NCBI RefSeq assembly: GCF_900236475.1
Contig: NZ_LT963352.1
Span: 2,914,001-2,978,000, forward strand
Length of the DNA stretch: 64,000 nucleotides
Reading direction: 5' to 3'
From: Streptomyces chartreusis NRRL 3882
GTDB taxonomy: Bacteria; Actinomycetota; Actinomycetes; Streptomycetales; Streptomycetaceae
Positions 10,101 to 18,884 of this stretch are shown one piece after another. Positions within the stretch are counted from its first letter, which is position 1. Each line of letters starts with the position of its first letter. The notes under the pieces were generated by a model, which was not told where the DNA came from, made no database searches, and was given only the letters and a program-made list of their open reading frames with translations. Made by a program: the position numbers and the translations under genes.

Positions 10101-11689
10101 CGGTTCTGTCCTCCCTCAGCGTCCCGCAGGTCGTCGTAGAAGCGGTTGGTGACATCCAGGTCGTCGGTAAACAAAAACCCGGTAGCCCCGTACAGTGCGG
10201 CGTCTTCTTCCGGGTCAAGCATGCGTCCAAAGAGCATGGCGGCTTGGATGGAGGTCGACAGCAGACTGCTGCCGGCGATCGGATCGCCGCGCAACGCAAG
10301 CGCGTACTCGCGCCCCTCCTCATCCATGCTGTCGTCGGCGGGTTGGATGTACTCGACATGGCTGTCGCGCAGTCCCACCAGGCGAGCGAAGAACGTACCG
10401 GCGTCGCGCAGGGTGGCGCTTAGACCGACGAAAGCGACCGGCTTGCGGACGGCCTGCTGCCAGCGGCGCAGCAACAAAGCGGTCTGGGCTCCGTGAATCC
10501 CGGAGTAGGTGTGCACCTCATCAAGCAGGACCAGGGACGGGACCGCGCCTCCCTGCCAGCCCAGCAGTCGGCTAAGCCCGCCTCCGGCACTGTTCAGGTT
10601 GAGCATTTCGGTCGTAGTGAAAAGCAGGTCAGGGGGCGCGTCTTGCTGGGATTGACGGGTCAGAGCAAGGCTGCCCTCCGGAATGCTGGCCCGGCAGGCA
10701 AGGCAGACCAGTCGCTCCCTATTGCCGCGACGGTCAAGATCACGCCAGAGGAGTTCGCCGCGCTCACACGCAGGACAGGTCAAGTAAGGGCAGACGGCAC
10801 CCTCTCGAGTCCGTTTCCAGGCAGTGCGGCCGCTTGCGCCAGGCTTGAGCCGGTCGTCCTCATGGTCGTAGGGCGTGTCTCCGTAAAGGGCCCCTAGTCG
10901 AAACGGCCGGCGCCCGGAGCCCTGGAGGGTGGGCTCCAGCGAGCGGGCAGTGCTCAGCGCCTCCCGCAACTGATCGCGCAGCAATTCCTTGCGCGGATAC
11001 AGCGCCAGCGTGTGCAGGCGGAAGCTATTCGGTCGAGCACGCTCGGCCATGGCAGCGAAAGCCGGCAGGTAGAAAGACAGCGTCTTGCCGCTACCGGTGC
11101 CAGCCCCCACGATCACACCGCTGGAGTGCGGACGTTGCAGCGCACTGGTCACCGCCGCGGTGGCGTCGACCTGAAAGCGGGCTAGGTTACGGGGCCCGAT
11201 GTGGGCCTGGGCCACGAGGTGCTGAAGGCGGCCCCAGCCAGCCAGAGTGGCGAGTTCCTTCAACGCGGTCGCCGCGGGGATATTGCGCTGGGGATAACGG
11301 CGCGGCGCGGTGTGCAGGCGGTAGTCGGCCACGAGTCGCTTACCGCTCTGCCACCACTGCGCCGCCTCATCGCGGGCCTGCCAGGGGAAGAGTTGCCGCA
11401 ACTGCGTTGCCAGACGGACGGTTTCGGCCAGTCGCGTGCGATATTGCGGGGGCGAGGTGTCCGGCACCTTGAACAGCCAGGCACGATCGCGGAATTCATA
11501 CAGCAGCTCTTCGCTCGATATGCCTGCCACCTCCCTCGGGGCGTCGGGCAGGCAGAGATCGATGACCTCGAGGACTTCACTCTCGGTCAGGGCTCCATCG
11601 GTGATGCCCCAGGAGACAAGGGGCAACTCGCGGTCCTCGAGCGCGTTGAGGACGTGGTTGTAGAAACGGGCACGGGACGGTGTGATCAC
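7175..11689 (-). CDS. dpdJ: DpdJ, large superfamily 2 helicase with zinc-finger-like insertion
   Basis: A 1,504-residue helicase-like protein. Walker A GAGTGSGKT is at residues 195-203, motif II DEVH at 390-393, motif III GLSATL near 422, and motif VI QRRGRAGR at 631-638. A cysteine cluster (about C300, C305, C308, C329, C332) sits between motifs I and II and should bind zinc. The roughly 850 residues after the helicase core are of unknown fold. The layout resembles large DEAD/Z1-type helicases of phage-defence islands. Its ATG overlaps the dpdI stop (ATGA). Presumed role: ATP-driven translocation or sensing of DNA that lacks the 7-deazaguanine mark, together with dpdE and dpdF. Confidence 0.85.
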   Translation of the reverse strand: MITPSRARFYNHVLNALEDRELPLVSWGITDGALTESEVLEVIDLCLPDAPREVAGISSEELLYEFRDRAWLFKVPDTSPPQYRTRLAETVRLATQLRQLFPWQARDEAAQWWQSGKRLVADYRLHTAPRRYPQRNIPAATALKELATLAGWGRLQHLVAQAHIGPRNLARFQVDATAAVTSALQRPHSSGVIVGAGTGSGKTLSFYLPAFAAMAERARPNSFRLHTLALYPRKELLRDQLREALSTARSLEPTLQGSGRRPFRLGALYGDTPYDHEDDRLKPGASGRTAWKRTREGAVCPYLTCPACERGELLWRDLDRRGNRERLVCLACRASIPEGSLALTRQSQQDAPPDLLFTTTEMLNLNSAGGGLSRLLGWQGGAVPSLVLLDEVHTYSGIHGAQTALLLRRWQQAVRKPVAFVGLSATLRDAGTFFARLVGLRDSHVEYIQPADDSMDEEGREYALALRGDPIAGSSLLSTSIQAAMLFGRMLDPEEDAALYGATGFLFTDDLDVTNRFYDDLRDAEGGQNRYGQPGRKPALAALRASARAHHQTRYRDGQSWDLMEKIGHVLAPGAGHHALRIARTSSQDVGVDLQANLTVATASLEVGFNDPRVGLVLQHKAPHDAAAFIQRRGRAGRLRAMRPVTVITLSDYGRDRLAYQAYETLFQPEVPARHLPVNNRFVIKIQGTQSLLDWAGRKLRFHHPWADPRTLLTAPKAAKAHDKNKAARQDLAQVLESLLTTPALQDDLARHLRAALQLTADEVQALLWEEPRSLLLSVVPTAVRRLKNNWQTLQEKDPGAEPRAMLPEFVTRTLFDPLNVPEVGLILPFASRTTASSAEQDSSDELLPIARALREAVPGRVSRRYGYQRDDHRTWLPIPPIGQDTLELDDSLVPGPTLEGRWSPPGQDPAGLVVLRPHRLQLSEPPKEVADRSQGFPLWASQIVVDAGTQPLPGDVPRPSSWEHRITSVGFALHAAGNPIEVRRITAGSRFEVSYDTGTTDARTVRYTRNGEPAALGFRLNVDAASFTLAPLDTTHPEVTRYLTSPQWRTMAYFQAVADDPALGKVTNQFQRGWLALVYLTSFSLRGLSDDAPDPSSIRSSLADGSWRNDLAEILSVLYRDEHTGKPAHSNERLIATLTELSDVPAVIDALDRAGQLLVASDVAIRSADLARRAYTDTVAAAILAAVLRACPDAQDGDLIADVVSAAKDGDPSVVWLSETSIGGLGVIEQLSRYYAEDPRRFWRLVETALTPNDYEYVDTTVTRLLRHVTAEPTGVAARAMAVLRAHTSAAGSSQALTDLRNAWSRLDGPPRHSAVAALSTRLLRPGSSPTTDASALALIEGWQALERRLGVEVDARVIAYAVGSGRLPTGPGPRLSADQAFSLLWPRGRDARTHHLQHYQPYLDRPPVLDRLLAAAAHDEQLPRIDVTEEGWEQRYQTAIAQHAAVELTADTNAATALSDAIARVPALTVDRDVLRLYGEMQGMSRDGQQWRVRVDIREATQ

Positions 11690-12372
11690 GTGCGCCTCCT
11701 GCGGACTTCCAGGTCGGCGTCGAGATCGACACGACGCAGCAGCGCGATCTCCTCGTCCGTGATGTCGCTGAGCAGCAGGGCGGTGCCGGAGGCCAGGCGG
11801 TCCAGGAGCATCTGCAGTCCTTCCGGCGGCGGTGGCGCGCTGTCGAGCAACTCAGCCAGTTCGGCGTGTGCGTTGGCGAACAGAGTGATCACGGCTGCGT
11901 CGACGTCGGCGCGAGCAGTCTTGGTGAGGTCCTGGTGCAGTGCTTTGGCCCGTGCCTGGTCCTGCAGGGAGAGCATGGCCTGCCGCGCCATCTGCAAGGC
12001 CGCCAGTTGGGCTTGCGTCCACTGCCGCCATGCTTCCTGGCTGTCATGGGCTATGCGATCGGCGACCTTTTGCACAGCTGTCGAGGCCCTGGTGAAGGCC
12101 GCGTTGGGAGGCAGTCCGCCCTCACACTGGCGGGTGAACGCTGCTAGACCCGTGTCGAGCCCAGAGAGGTCGATGTCGCCAGCTGCCGGCTGGGCCATCA
12201 AGGAGCGGGCTATGCGAAGGCGTCGCTGCAGGGCCATCAACTGGTTGTGCAGGACGCTGATGCGTTCGCTGATGCGCCGGGCCTCCTCCTCTCCCTTCTC
12301 TCCGTCGTTGAGTCGGCGTGCCTCCGCCTGCAGGCGCTCGGCCTTTTGCAAGACGGACAGGGGCGCGCTCAT
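11686..12372 (-). CDS. dpdI: DpdI, small coiled-coil protein of the dpd operon
   Basis: A 228-residue, almost wholly helical protein. Residues 1-60 (LSVLQKAERLQAEARRL onwards) have strong heptad character, and more long helices follow; no enzyme motif is seen. Start ATG 12372 overlaps the dpdH stop (ATGA) and has GGAGGAGG upstream; a longer frame to 12405 lacks such support. Its place between the ATPase DpdH and the helicase DpdJ, translationally coupled to both, suggests a bridging subunit. The letter I is assigned by gene order only. Confidence 0.55.
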   Translation of the reverse strand: MSAPLSVLQKAERLQAEARRLNDGEKGEEEARRISERISVLHNQLMALQRRLRIARSLMAQPAAGDIDLSGLDTGLAAFTRQCEGGLPPNAAFTRASTAVQKVADRIAHDSQEAWRQWTQAQLAALQMARQAMLSLQDQARAKALHQDLTKTARADVDAAVITLFANAHAELAELLDSAPPPPEGLQMLLDRLASGTALLLSDITDEEIALLRRVDLDADLEVRRRRT

Positions 12373-15300
12373 CGGTCCTCCTCCGGTGCGCTCAGCGACC
12401 GCCACTCGGTCAAAAGTTCCTGGACACCCCTGGCCGCCTCATCGCCATGGGAGTTGGTGCGGGATGCAGCGTGCTCCAAAGCGGTGGTCAGCCACGCATC
12501 GCTGGCCTGCAGCAGGGCACGGACCACCTGGGGGGCGACCCCTCGGTCACGCACTGCCGCCGTGATGCGCGCCGCGTCGGAAGCCTCCGGTTCCTCCGCC
12601 CGCAGGAGATCGTCCTCGAGTTGGTTCAGGATCTTCCAGTCGACGTCCTGCGCCCGCGAGAGAAGGTCGGTGATACCCGTCCGCGTGGCCCGGGGCACCG
12701 GGATGCTGGCGTCCTCGGCCGCAAGGAGTGCATCGCGCACGGCGGCCAGAACCTGCTGCCCGGTTGTGCCCCGCGGATGGTGTCGGCGTATGTCGTCCAA
12801 CTGCCGGCGCAGTGACGCATTCTGCGCCTTCACCAGGTCCGTCCAGTTGGCGAAGGACTTGACGGCCTTCTTCACCCACTCCGGTACGTCCGATCCTGTC
12901 ACCTGCCAGTCCCACTGGGCTGTCGCTCGGCGCAGCAGCGGCAGCGCCCTCGCGGCGTCGATCAGCCGGGGCTTGCCGTCGCCTTGGGCCACGCCCAGGG
13001 CGTCGCGGAGCCGCTCGACGAGGGGGGTCCTGTGCTGAAGGTGGCCCTCCAGGGTCCGATTCCACGCATCATCGCGCGATGCGGCGTCCTCACGCGCCCA
13101 GGAGCGCCCGTCGGCGAATGCGGCGGCAAGCAGTTCGGCCTCGTCCATGCCAGGCCACGCCAGCCCGGCCAGAGCGGCGCCGATCAGGGATGCGCGCAAT
13201 CCGAGGACCAAGTCGTCATCGGTGATCTGCAGGTTCTTCTGCAGCGCGGTGGTCAGTGACGCCGTGTAGCGGTCGGATTCTGTGCTCAGCCGGCGTACAT
13301 GTTCGGCTCGCTCGGCGGGCTGGCCGTTCTTCAGCAGCAGCACGCTTTGCAGGTAACGGCTGTTGCGTGCCGTTCGCTTGAACCGGATCGGCGCTGCGTC
13401 CGCGCCCTGCACGTTCTCCGTTGCGCCTTCGATCGAGACCACACGTGCATTGGAAGGCCAGGCTGAGCGGATCGTCGCCTGTGACTGTTCCCGCATCAAA
13501 GGATTGACCCAGCGGAAGCGCTGCGCGACGGCGGTGGCGATGACGGTGCGCAACTCGCTGGCCACGGCCTGCTGCAGTACGTGTTCTCGTCTGAGCCAGT
13601 CCTCCACCGCATTGACCTTGGCTTGCAGAGAGGGAGGGAGTTTGTCCGTGGTGAAGGGATTTGTTTTGGTCGTCTGCTTGACCGGCTCCGTCGCCTGCAC
13701 CTTGACCGGCTGCCGGGGAATTACGCTGGTCCCGGAGAAGGTACGGGCTTCCAGGTCAAAGGCTTCTAGGACTGCGGACGGCAGCGCGCCGGCGTGGTCG
13801 GGGGCTCCGCCCCAGAACTCCAGGACGATCTTCCGGCGGTCGGCGTCGAGAGGGTCCTCTGCCTCTACGACTTCCTGTACGCCGGTGGAGAGCGGCTCGT
13901 CGATGTCCGCAGTGGGGAACTGCGTGCGGAAACGGGCGTCGGGGAAGGTGCCTTCTTTGAGTGCGCCGGCATGCTCGACCAGGACAGGACGGATCACGCT
14001 GCCGAGCACGGTGCGCGGGACGAACGCATAGGGGTCGTTGCGCGGAGCCGTCGCGTGGATGGTGCGGACCAGGGCAGACGGGTTGAACGGATACAGGCCG
14101 AAGCCCTCGGAGGTGGCCCCGAACTGCTCATGGCATCGGGAGACCAGGGAGCAGGTCTCACAGGGATTGGGCACCTGTTGCTCGCCCGCGTTCTCCAGGG
14201 CGTCCCGCCCGACCCGGGCGGCGTTGAGATAACGTCCGACGAAAGAGGTGATCTCGGATTCGCCCCGGTCGTCCCTGGTGAAGGAGACGTTGAGGTTGTA
14301 GACGTAGCCAGCGGTGGCCCGCACACGGGTGAGTGCGGTCTCCGGAAGGTCGCTGAAGTAGCCCGTGGTGACCGCCATGAGGGTGCGGATGGGGGCCAGG
14401 GTGGTGCTGCCGTAGCGGTTGGCGGCCTCGATGACCGCATCGAGGAGATCTCTTTGCACGCCTTGGATCAGCGCGAAGTCCTCGATGAGCAGGATGATCT
14501 CTTTGCCCTTGCGGGCGTACTCGCGTCGCACCTGCAGCATGGCGTCCTGCAGGCGGCCAGCTCCCAGGCTCGCCACCCGTTTGACAGCTGCTTCCAGATG
14601 CTGGTTCAGCAGGTCGACAGCGGCCTGCTGCAGTTGTGTGTTGCCGGAGATCGCATTGATCAGCTTGATTGTGACCTGGGCGGCGCGGTGGAGATCCAGC
14701 AGGTCGGTGGGGAGGTCTTCCATGGTGAACGCCATCGGGCGGTCGGGCTCACCATCTGCGCGGTCTTGAAGCAGTTGTTCCGCCAGTCGGGGAATGAATT
14801 TCCCCTGTCCGAGCATGAAGGCGCTCACGTGGGGGTCTTGCAGGACGACCGTCAAGCCGCGGGGACCGGCAAGCGGACGGGCGTGTTGAGGTACGTCACG
14901 GGCCGTCGTGGCGGCCAGGGCCTCGCTGAGGGCATTCACCAGGCGCCTGCTCAAAGTGGCCGCGTCCACACCGTCGGTGAACCGGTGGATGTCGGCGCGC
15001 AACTGAGCCAGCGCGCCACTGTCCGCGTCGGCGAGGAGGGCGTCGATCACAGCGCGCAGGCTGGTCTTGGCCTTCTCCAGATAGATGATCTTGTACTTGT
15101 CCGAGGCGGGCAGGTTCTCGCGCACCCAGCGCACCAGGTGCGACTTTCCGGTCCCGGAGTCACCGACGACCGGCAACAGGAGCGCGCCGGTGTCGGACTG
15201 CAGCGACAGGAAGTCCTTCAGCACGGTCTTCTCGTCAATGAGGGGGCCGTCAGAGACGATGGCACGCCCGTCCAGGCCGGCCCGGCGAATACGCAACGGC

Positions 15301-15407
15301 GCATGCGTGGCCAGGAAGACCGCACGAGAGGGACTGACCGCCTCGGTATTGATCGTCGCGGCCGCGGTTTCGGGCGTCCAGCACAGGAAGCCGCGGAAGT
15401 CAGCCAT
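12369..15407 (-). CDS. dpdH: DpdH, large P-loop ATPase of the dpd system
   Basis: A 1,012-residue protein with Walker A GDSGTGKS at about residues 82-89 and a Walker-B-like stretch IILLIEDFA near residue 320. A cysteine group (NPCETCSLVSRCHE, about residue 430) may bind a metal. The long helical C-terminal half has no recognised motif. I take ATG 15407 (MADFRGFLCW): it is preceded by GGAGG, and only eight bases overlap dpdG. It resembles the large ATPases of BREX- and DISARM-type defence systems in general layout only. Presumed role: energy-dependent core of the restriction complex. Confidence 0.75.
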   Translation of the reverse strand: MADFRGFLCWTPETAAATINTEAVSPSRAVFLATHAPLRIRRAGLDGRAIVSDGPLIDEKTVLKDFLSLQSDTGALLLPVVGDSGTGKSHLVRWVRENLPASDKYKIIYLEKAKTSLRAVIDALLADADSGALAQLRADIHRFTDGVDAATLSRRLVNALSEALAATTARDVPQHARPLAGPRGLTVVLQDPHVSAFMLGQGKFIPRLAEQLLQDRADGEPDRPMAFTMEDLPTDLLDLHRAAQVTIKLINAISGNTQLQQAAVDLLNQHLEAAVKRVASLGAGRLQDAMLQVRREYARKGKEIILLIEDFALIQGVQRDLLDAVIEAANRYGSTTLAPIRTLMAVTTGYFSDLPETALTRVRATAGYVYNLNVSFTRDDRGESEITSFVGRYLNAARVGRDALENAGEQQVPNPCETCSLVSRCHEQFGATSEGFGLYPFNPSALVRTIHATAPRNDPYAFVPRTVLGSVIRPVLVEHAGALKEGTFPDARFRTQFPTADIDEPLSTGVQEVVEAEDPLDADRRKIVLEFWGGAPDHAGALPSAVLEAFDLEARTFSGTSVIPRQPVKVQATEPVKQTTKTNPFTTDKLPPSLQAKVNAVEDWLRREHVLQQAVASELRTVIATAVAQRFRWVNPLMREQSQATIRSAWPSNARVVSIEGATENVQGADAAPIRFKRTARNSRYLQSVLLLKNGQPAERAEHVRRLSTESDRYTASLTTALQKNLQITDDDLVLGLRASLIGAALAGLAWPGMDEAELLAAAFADGRSWAREDAASRDDAWNRTLEGHLQHRTPLVERLRDALGVAQGDGKPRLIDAARALPLLRRATAQWDWQVTGSDVPEWVKKAVKSFANWTDLVKAQNASLRRQLDDIRRHHPRGTTGQQVLAAVRDALLAAEDASIPVPRATRTGITDLLSRAQDVDWKILNQLEDDLLRAEEPEASDAARITAAVRDRGVAPQVVRALLQASDAWLTTALEHAASRTNSHGDEAARGVQELLTEWRSLSAPEEDR

Positions 15408-16290
15408 GCTGGTCCTCCGAGATGACGATGTCGGACACGTAGTGCGACGGACGGTCGGGGTCATGAAGGGTCAAGACGCGCTGCGCGTCGGCGTCCTGCT
15501 GCAGGATGAGCCAGCCCTCGTCTTCGCCTCGCAGCAGGGCGTAGGACAGGGCCGGCCCTGCTGACTGCGCGCCCGGGTCGGGGATGCCCAGGGCGTTGGC
15601 GTAGTCCCCACCCGGCAGGACCGGCAGGGCACTGCGCAGGGTTCGGGCAGCGTCGACGGCGTTGACTCGTTCCCCGACAGCCCACAGCCTTTGCACCGAC
15701 TGCTTGACGGCTGTTGTGCAGTCCGGAAGCAGGGGGCCCTTTCCGCTGCTTGACAGCAAGGGGGCAGCAGCCAGGCCCAGGGCCGGCGCCCAGTGCACGA
15801 AACGGTTCCAGCGCGTGTCGTTTCGCGACGCAGTCCCCGCTTCAGGGTTGAGGTCGATGGACTGCTCGCGTTGGGCGATCTCCCAGGTGGCCGGCTCGTC
15901 GAGAGGATCCCGGGAAAGAAACCACACGAGAATTCGGGTGAGGTCGCGCGAACCGGTCTGTCCTGCGTCGTCGGCCAGACCGGCATTGAGTTCACCGGCC
16001 AAGACAGCCTGGCGCAGGGCACAACTGAAGGAGGGGAAGTCCGTGCCGTCGAGGTCGCTGGCGTGTCCGGCGAGCGAGAGTCGGCCTTCGTCAACGGCGA
16101 CCATCTGCAACTCGCGCAGGCTGCGCAGGGCTTGGTCGAAGGTCTTGTTCTCCTTGCCCTCGGTCAGGGAGGGGGGAGCCAGAAGAGCCCGCGCGCGATC
16201 CGTCGGCAGCGGCTTTCGCTCTGCGGCAAGAAGACGAACGACGGCCCACATGAAAGGTGGTATCGAAGATTCCGCAAGCAACAGGGCCAC
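15400..16290 (-). CDS. dpdG: DpdG, dpd operon protein of unknown function
   Basis: A 296-residue protein with no recognised catalytic motif. Residues near the N-terminus (AVVRLLAAERKPLPTDRARA) look like a winged-helix segment, which would suit a DNA-binding or adaptor role. Start GTG 16290 overlaps the dpdF stop (TAGTG) and has GGAG eight bases upstream; an upstream start at 16320 lacks this. It lies between the RecQ-like helicase and the ATPase DpdH, overlapping both, so equal stoichiometry or a shared complex is likely. Name by gene order. Confidence 0.6.
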   Translation of the reverse strand: MALLLAESSIPPFMWAVVRLLAAERKPLPTDRARALLAPPSLTEGKENKTFDQALRSLRELQMVAVDEGRLSLAGHASDLDGTDFPSFSCALRQAVLAGELNAGLADDAGQTGSRDLTRILVWFLSRDPLDEPATWEIAQREQSIDLNPEAGTASRNDTRWNRFVHWAPALGLAAAPLLSSSGKGPLLPDCTTAVKQSVQRLWAVGERVNAVDAARTLRSALPVLPGGDYANALGIPDPGAQSAGPALSYALLRGEDEGWLILQQDADAQRVLTLHDPDRPSHYVSDIVISEDQHG

Positions 16291-18884
16291 TAGAACGACT
16301 CCAAGGCAGTACGCACCCACAAATGGGCGCGGTGGATTGCAACAAGTGGGGTGTCAGGGCGATCCGGGTGCGCCAAAGACCGTGGATGCAGCAGGTACGT
16401 TACATCCTGGGAATCGAACCGCATCGCCAGATCGTCTCCCATGTGGGAGGCGGAAGAGTCGAGCAGCCAGACCATCGGGTTGGTGTAGCGGCCCAGGAGG
16501 TCCTCGTCCCTGTCCAGGATGAGGGGGCGGGGGCGCACGTCGCGTTGCAGTCGTCGAGTGGCGAGGCGGGCAAGTCCCGGACCGCCGACCACCGACATTC
16601 CCCGCACGGCCAGCCGCTCGAGCAGTTCGGGCACCAGGTCGGTGAACTCCTGCTCGGTTTCCCAGTAGATGGAAAGGCACGGCAGGTCACCGCGGAACCG
16701 CCTCAGGGGGTCCTCGCGTCGGCTCGGCCACGACGGCACGGCAGGCCAGGGCTCGACCGCGAGTCGGTAGTAGCCCTCCGGGGCGGTCCGCGGCGGGCCC
16801 TGCTTACGGCAGGGCGGGCACCCGCGGCAGGTGACTCCCGTGGTCAGAACACCTCCGCGGTAGGGCACGCGGTAGTGGTCAGCCAGTGCCTCGCCCCAGC
16901 AGCGGTCGCTGCGCAAAATCCTTCGCAGCCGGCCGGCGGCGTCACGTTGGTCGTTGATGATGAGCCGGCGGACGTCGTTGAAACGCTGCAGGAAGTAGGC
17001 GCGGTCGTTAGTCTGCCCATCCGCAAGGAAGACGTCGAACTGTTTCCCCAGGGACGTGTAGAACGCGTCGAGGCGCCCTTGCCAGGCCGCGTCGGTTTCC
17101 TTCTCGCTACGCTGTGGCGGTTCGGGGATGGTCACCTTGATGAGGCCGGCTCTGACCATGAAGTTGAGGATGCGTTCGTTCCAACTGCGGTGCCGGCCGA
17201 AACCTTCGGGCATGTCGGCAGGCAGGGCCTCGAGGCTGAGCCGGTGGGCGCCGCTGTCGGTGGGAGTGCGCCCCACCCACATGGCCCGCCACCGGGCCCA
17301 GGCACGCTCGGCCGTCAATTGCGGGCTGCGGTTGAGGCTTTCGGCCAGCGCCTCGTCCCCGGGAGCGGTGGCCATGTAGGCGATGCAGGGATGTCCGTCT
17401 CGCCCGGCGCGGCCGACCTCCTGGTAGTAGCGGTCCGTGGTCTCCGGGAGGCAGGCGTGGACCACGGTACGCACGTCGGCAAGGTCAACTCCCAGGCCGA
17501 AGGCCGAGGTGCCCACGACCACGTCGAAGCGCGTGGGCTCAGGCCCGTCGGGGGTCGAGCCCGCCCAGCCTTCGAGAGCCTGCCGCCGCTGGTCGTCGGT
17601 GGACTTTCCGGTGACCTGGGTGACGCGGCGGAAGCCGGCCTGGCGGAGCCGTTCAGCCCAGTCGGCAGCGTCCTTGACCCGAGTGGTGTAGAGCGCCAAG
17701 GGCCGAGGCAGCATGGCGACTGCGTCGATGACGGCTTCGTTCCGGCTCTGCTCGTCGGGGCAGGTGTCGACGTAGTAGCTGGGCTCGTGCCGGAGTTGAG
17801 AGGCCCACACCACCTGGGCCTGCCCTTCCTCGGCGAACAACTGCTCCAGAAGGCTGACCTGCTGGTGGGTGAGGGTGGCGCTCATCGCCACCGTCACCGG
17901 CGCCTGGTCCTGGGGGGCCTTGCGCAGCCAGGTACGCCGGTGGCTGGCCATCGTCTGAAATTCGGGCCGAAAGCCGGTGCCCCACTGCTCGACCAGGTGT
18001 GCCTCGTCGATGACGAAGTACTGCAGCAGTCCGGCTTCGGCGGCGTCCTCCAAGGGCTTCTTCAGCGCCGTCACCACCGCTTCGGGGGAGGCGAATAGCA
18101 GGCGTTGGCGACCGGTGCGGACGTCGTCGCATATCTGCCGCTTGACCTCCTCCGGCATGCCGCCGGTGTAGGCATAACGGCCGGTCGGGCTCCCTCTGCC
18201 CTGCCGTTCAAGGGTGGCCTGCGTTCTAGCCTCCATGTCCAGGGCAAGAATGACCGTGGGGACGACCACGATGGACACTCCCCCGCGGGCACCGGCCAAC
18301 AGGGCCGAGGCCTGGGCCACCGCGGTCTTGCCGTGTCCGGTGGGCAGACACACGATCGTCGTGCTGCCGGCAGGAGCCAGGGCAACGGCTCGCGCGGCTT
18401 GTTGCTGCCCGACGGAGACGTACTCGGTGTAGCCGAGGGCCTCTGCCCAATAGGGGTCGGCCGGCCGGGGTTCGAGGTGTCGCCGATGCGGTGAGTCCAC
18501 CCCGAGATAGATCTGCTTCAGGTCCTCCCGGGCGCTTTCTTGTGCTTCGGGCGTCAACTCCCGTGGGTGCCACGGCAAGGCGAAGACCCGCAATCCCCGT
18601 GTGGTCGGCAGTGTCCGGCACGCCATCTGTTCCCACTGTTCGCGGCTGGGCAACGCGGGATCCAGGGGAACCTCCAGTCCAGCGTTGTTTCCCCGGACGG
18701 CAACCTCCAGCAGTACCTGCCGGGTGAGGGCTGCGATGTCGCACCAGCCGACCGCGTCTGCGCGATGAGCGGCCCGGTCGGCCAAGGCGTCTTCCAGTCG
18801 CCGCAGGGTGCCGGTGGCCGTCGTCGTCGGCACCTGGGGCCAGGCCGTAAATAGTTCCTGGGCGTGCGCCCACAGATCACCCAT
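16290..18884 (-). CDS. dpdF: DpdF, RecQ-like DNA helicase
   Basis: An 864-residue superfamily 2 helicase of RecQ type. Walker A PTGHGKT is at about residues 181-187, motif II DEAH at 293-296, motif III MSATL near 334, and motif VI YQEVGRAGRDG at 487-497 with the RecQ-typical spacing. Cysteines in GVTCRGCPPCRKQG (about residue 690) recall the RecQ zinc-binding region. An N-terminal extension of about 150 residues precedes the core. It should unwind or translocate on DNA during restriction of unmodified DNA. It overlaps dpdE by eight bases. Confidence 0.88.
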   Translation of the reverse strand: MGDLWAHAQELFTAWPQVPTTTATGTLRRLEDALADRAAHRADAVGWCDIAALTRQVLLEVAVRGNNAGLEVPLDPALPSREQWEQMACRTLPTTRGLRVFALPWHPRELTPEAQESAREDLKQIYLGVDSPHRRHLEPRPADPYWAEALGYTEYVSVGQQQAARAVALAPAGSTTIVCLPTGHGKTAVAQASALLAGARGGVSIVVVPTVILALDMEARTQATLERQGRGSPTGRYAYTGGMPEEVKRQICDDVRTGRQRLLFASPEAVVTALKKPLEDAAEAGLLQYFVIDEAHLVEQWGTGFRPEFQTMASHRRTWLRKAPQDQAPVTVAMSATLTHQQVSLLEQLFAEEGQAQVVWASQLRHEPSYYVDTCPDEQSRNEAVIDAVAMLPRPLALYTTRVKDAADWAERLRQAGFRRVTQVTGKSTDDQRRQALEGWAGSTPDGPEPTRFDVVVGTSAFGLGVDLADVRTVVHACLPETTDRYYQEVGRAGRDGHPCIAYMATAPGDEALAESLNRSPQLTAERAWARWRAMWVGRTPTDSGAHRLSLEALPADMPEGFGRHRSWNERILNFMVRAGLIKVTIPEPPQRSEKETDAAWQGRLDAFYTSLGKQFDVFLADGQTNDRAYFLQRFNDVRRLIINDQRDAAGRLRRILRSDRCWGEALADHYRVPYRGGVLTTGVTCRGCPPCRKQGPPRTAPEGYYRLAVEPWPAVPSWPSRREDPLRRFRGDLPCLSIYWETEQEFTDLVPELLERLAVRGMSVVGGPGLARLATRRLQRDVRPRPLILDRDEDLLGRYTNPMVWLLDSSASHMGDDLAMRFDSQDVTYLLHPRSLAHPDRPDTPLVAIHRAHLWVRTALESF

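Noticed and set aside
13794..15425. Long plus-strand open frame opposite dpdH
   Set aside because: It is antisense to a gene with clear ATPase motifs; its Gly/Val/Gln-rich composition is that of a GC-rich shadow frame, and it has no recognisable domain.
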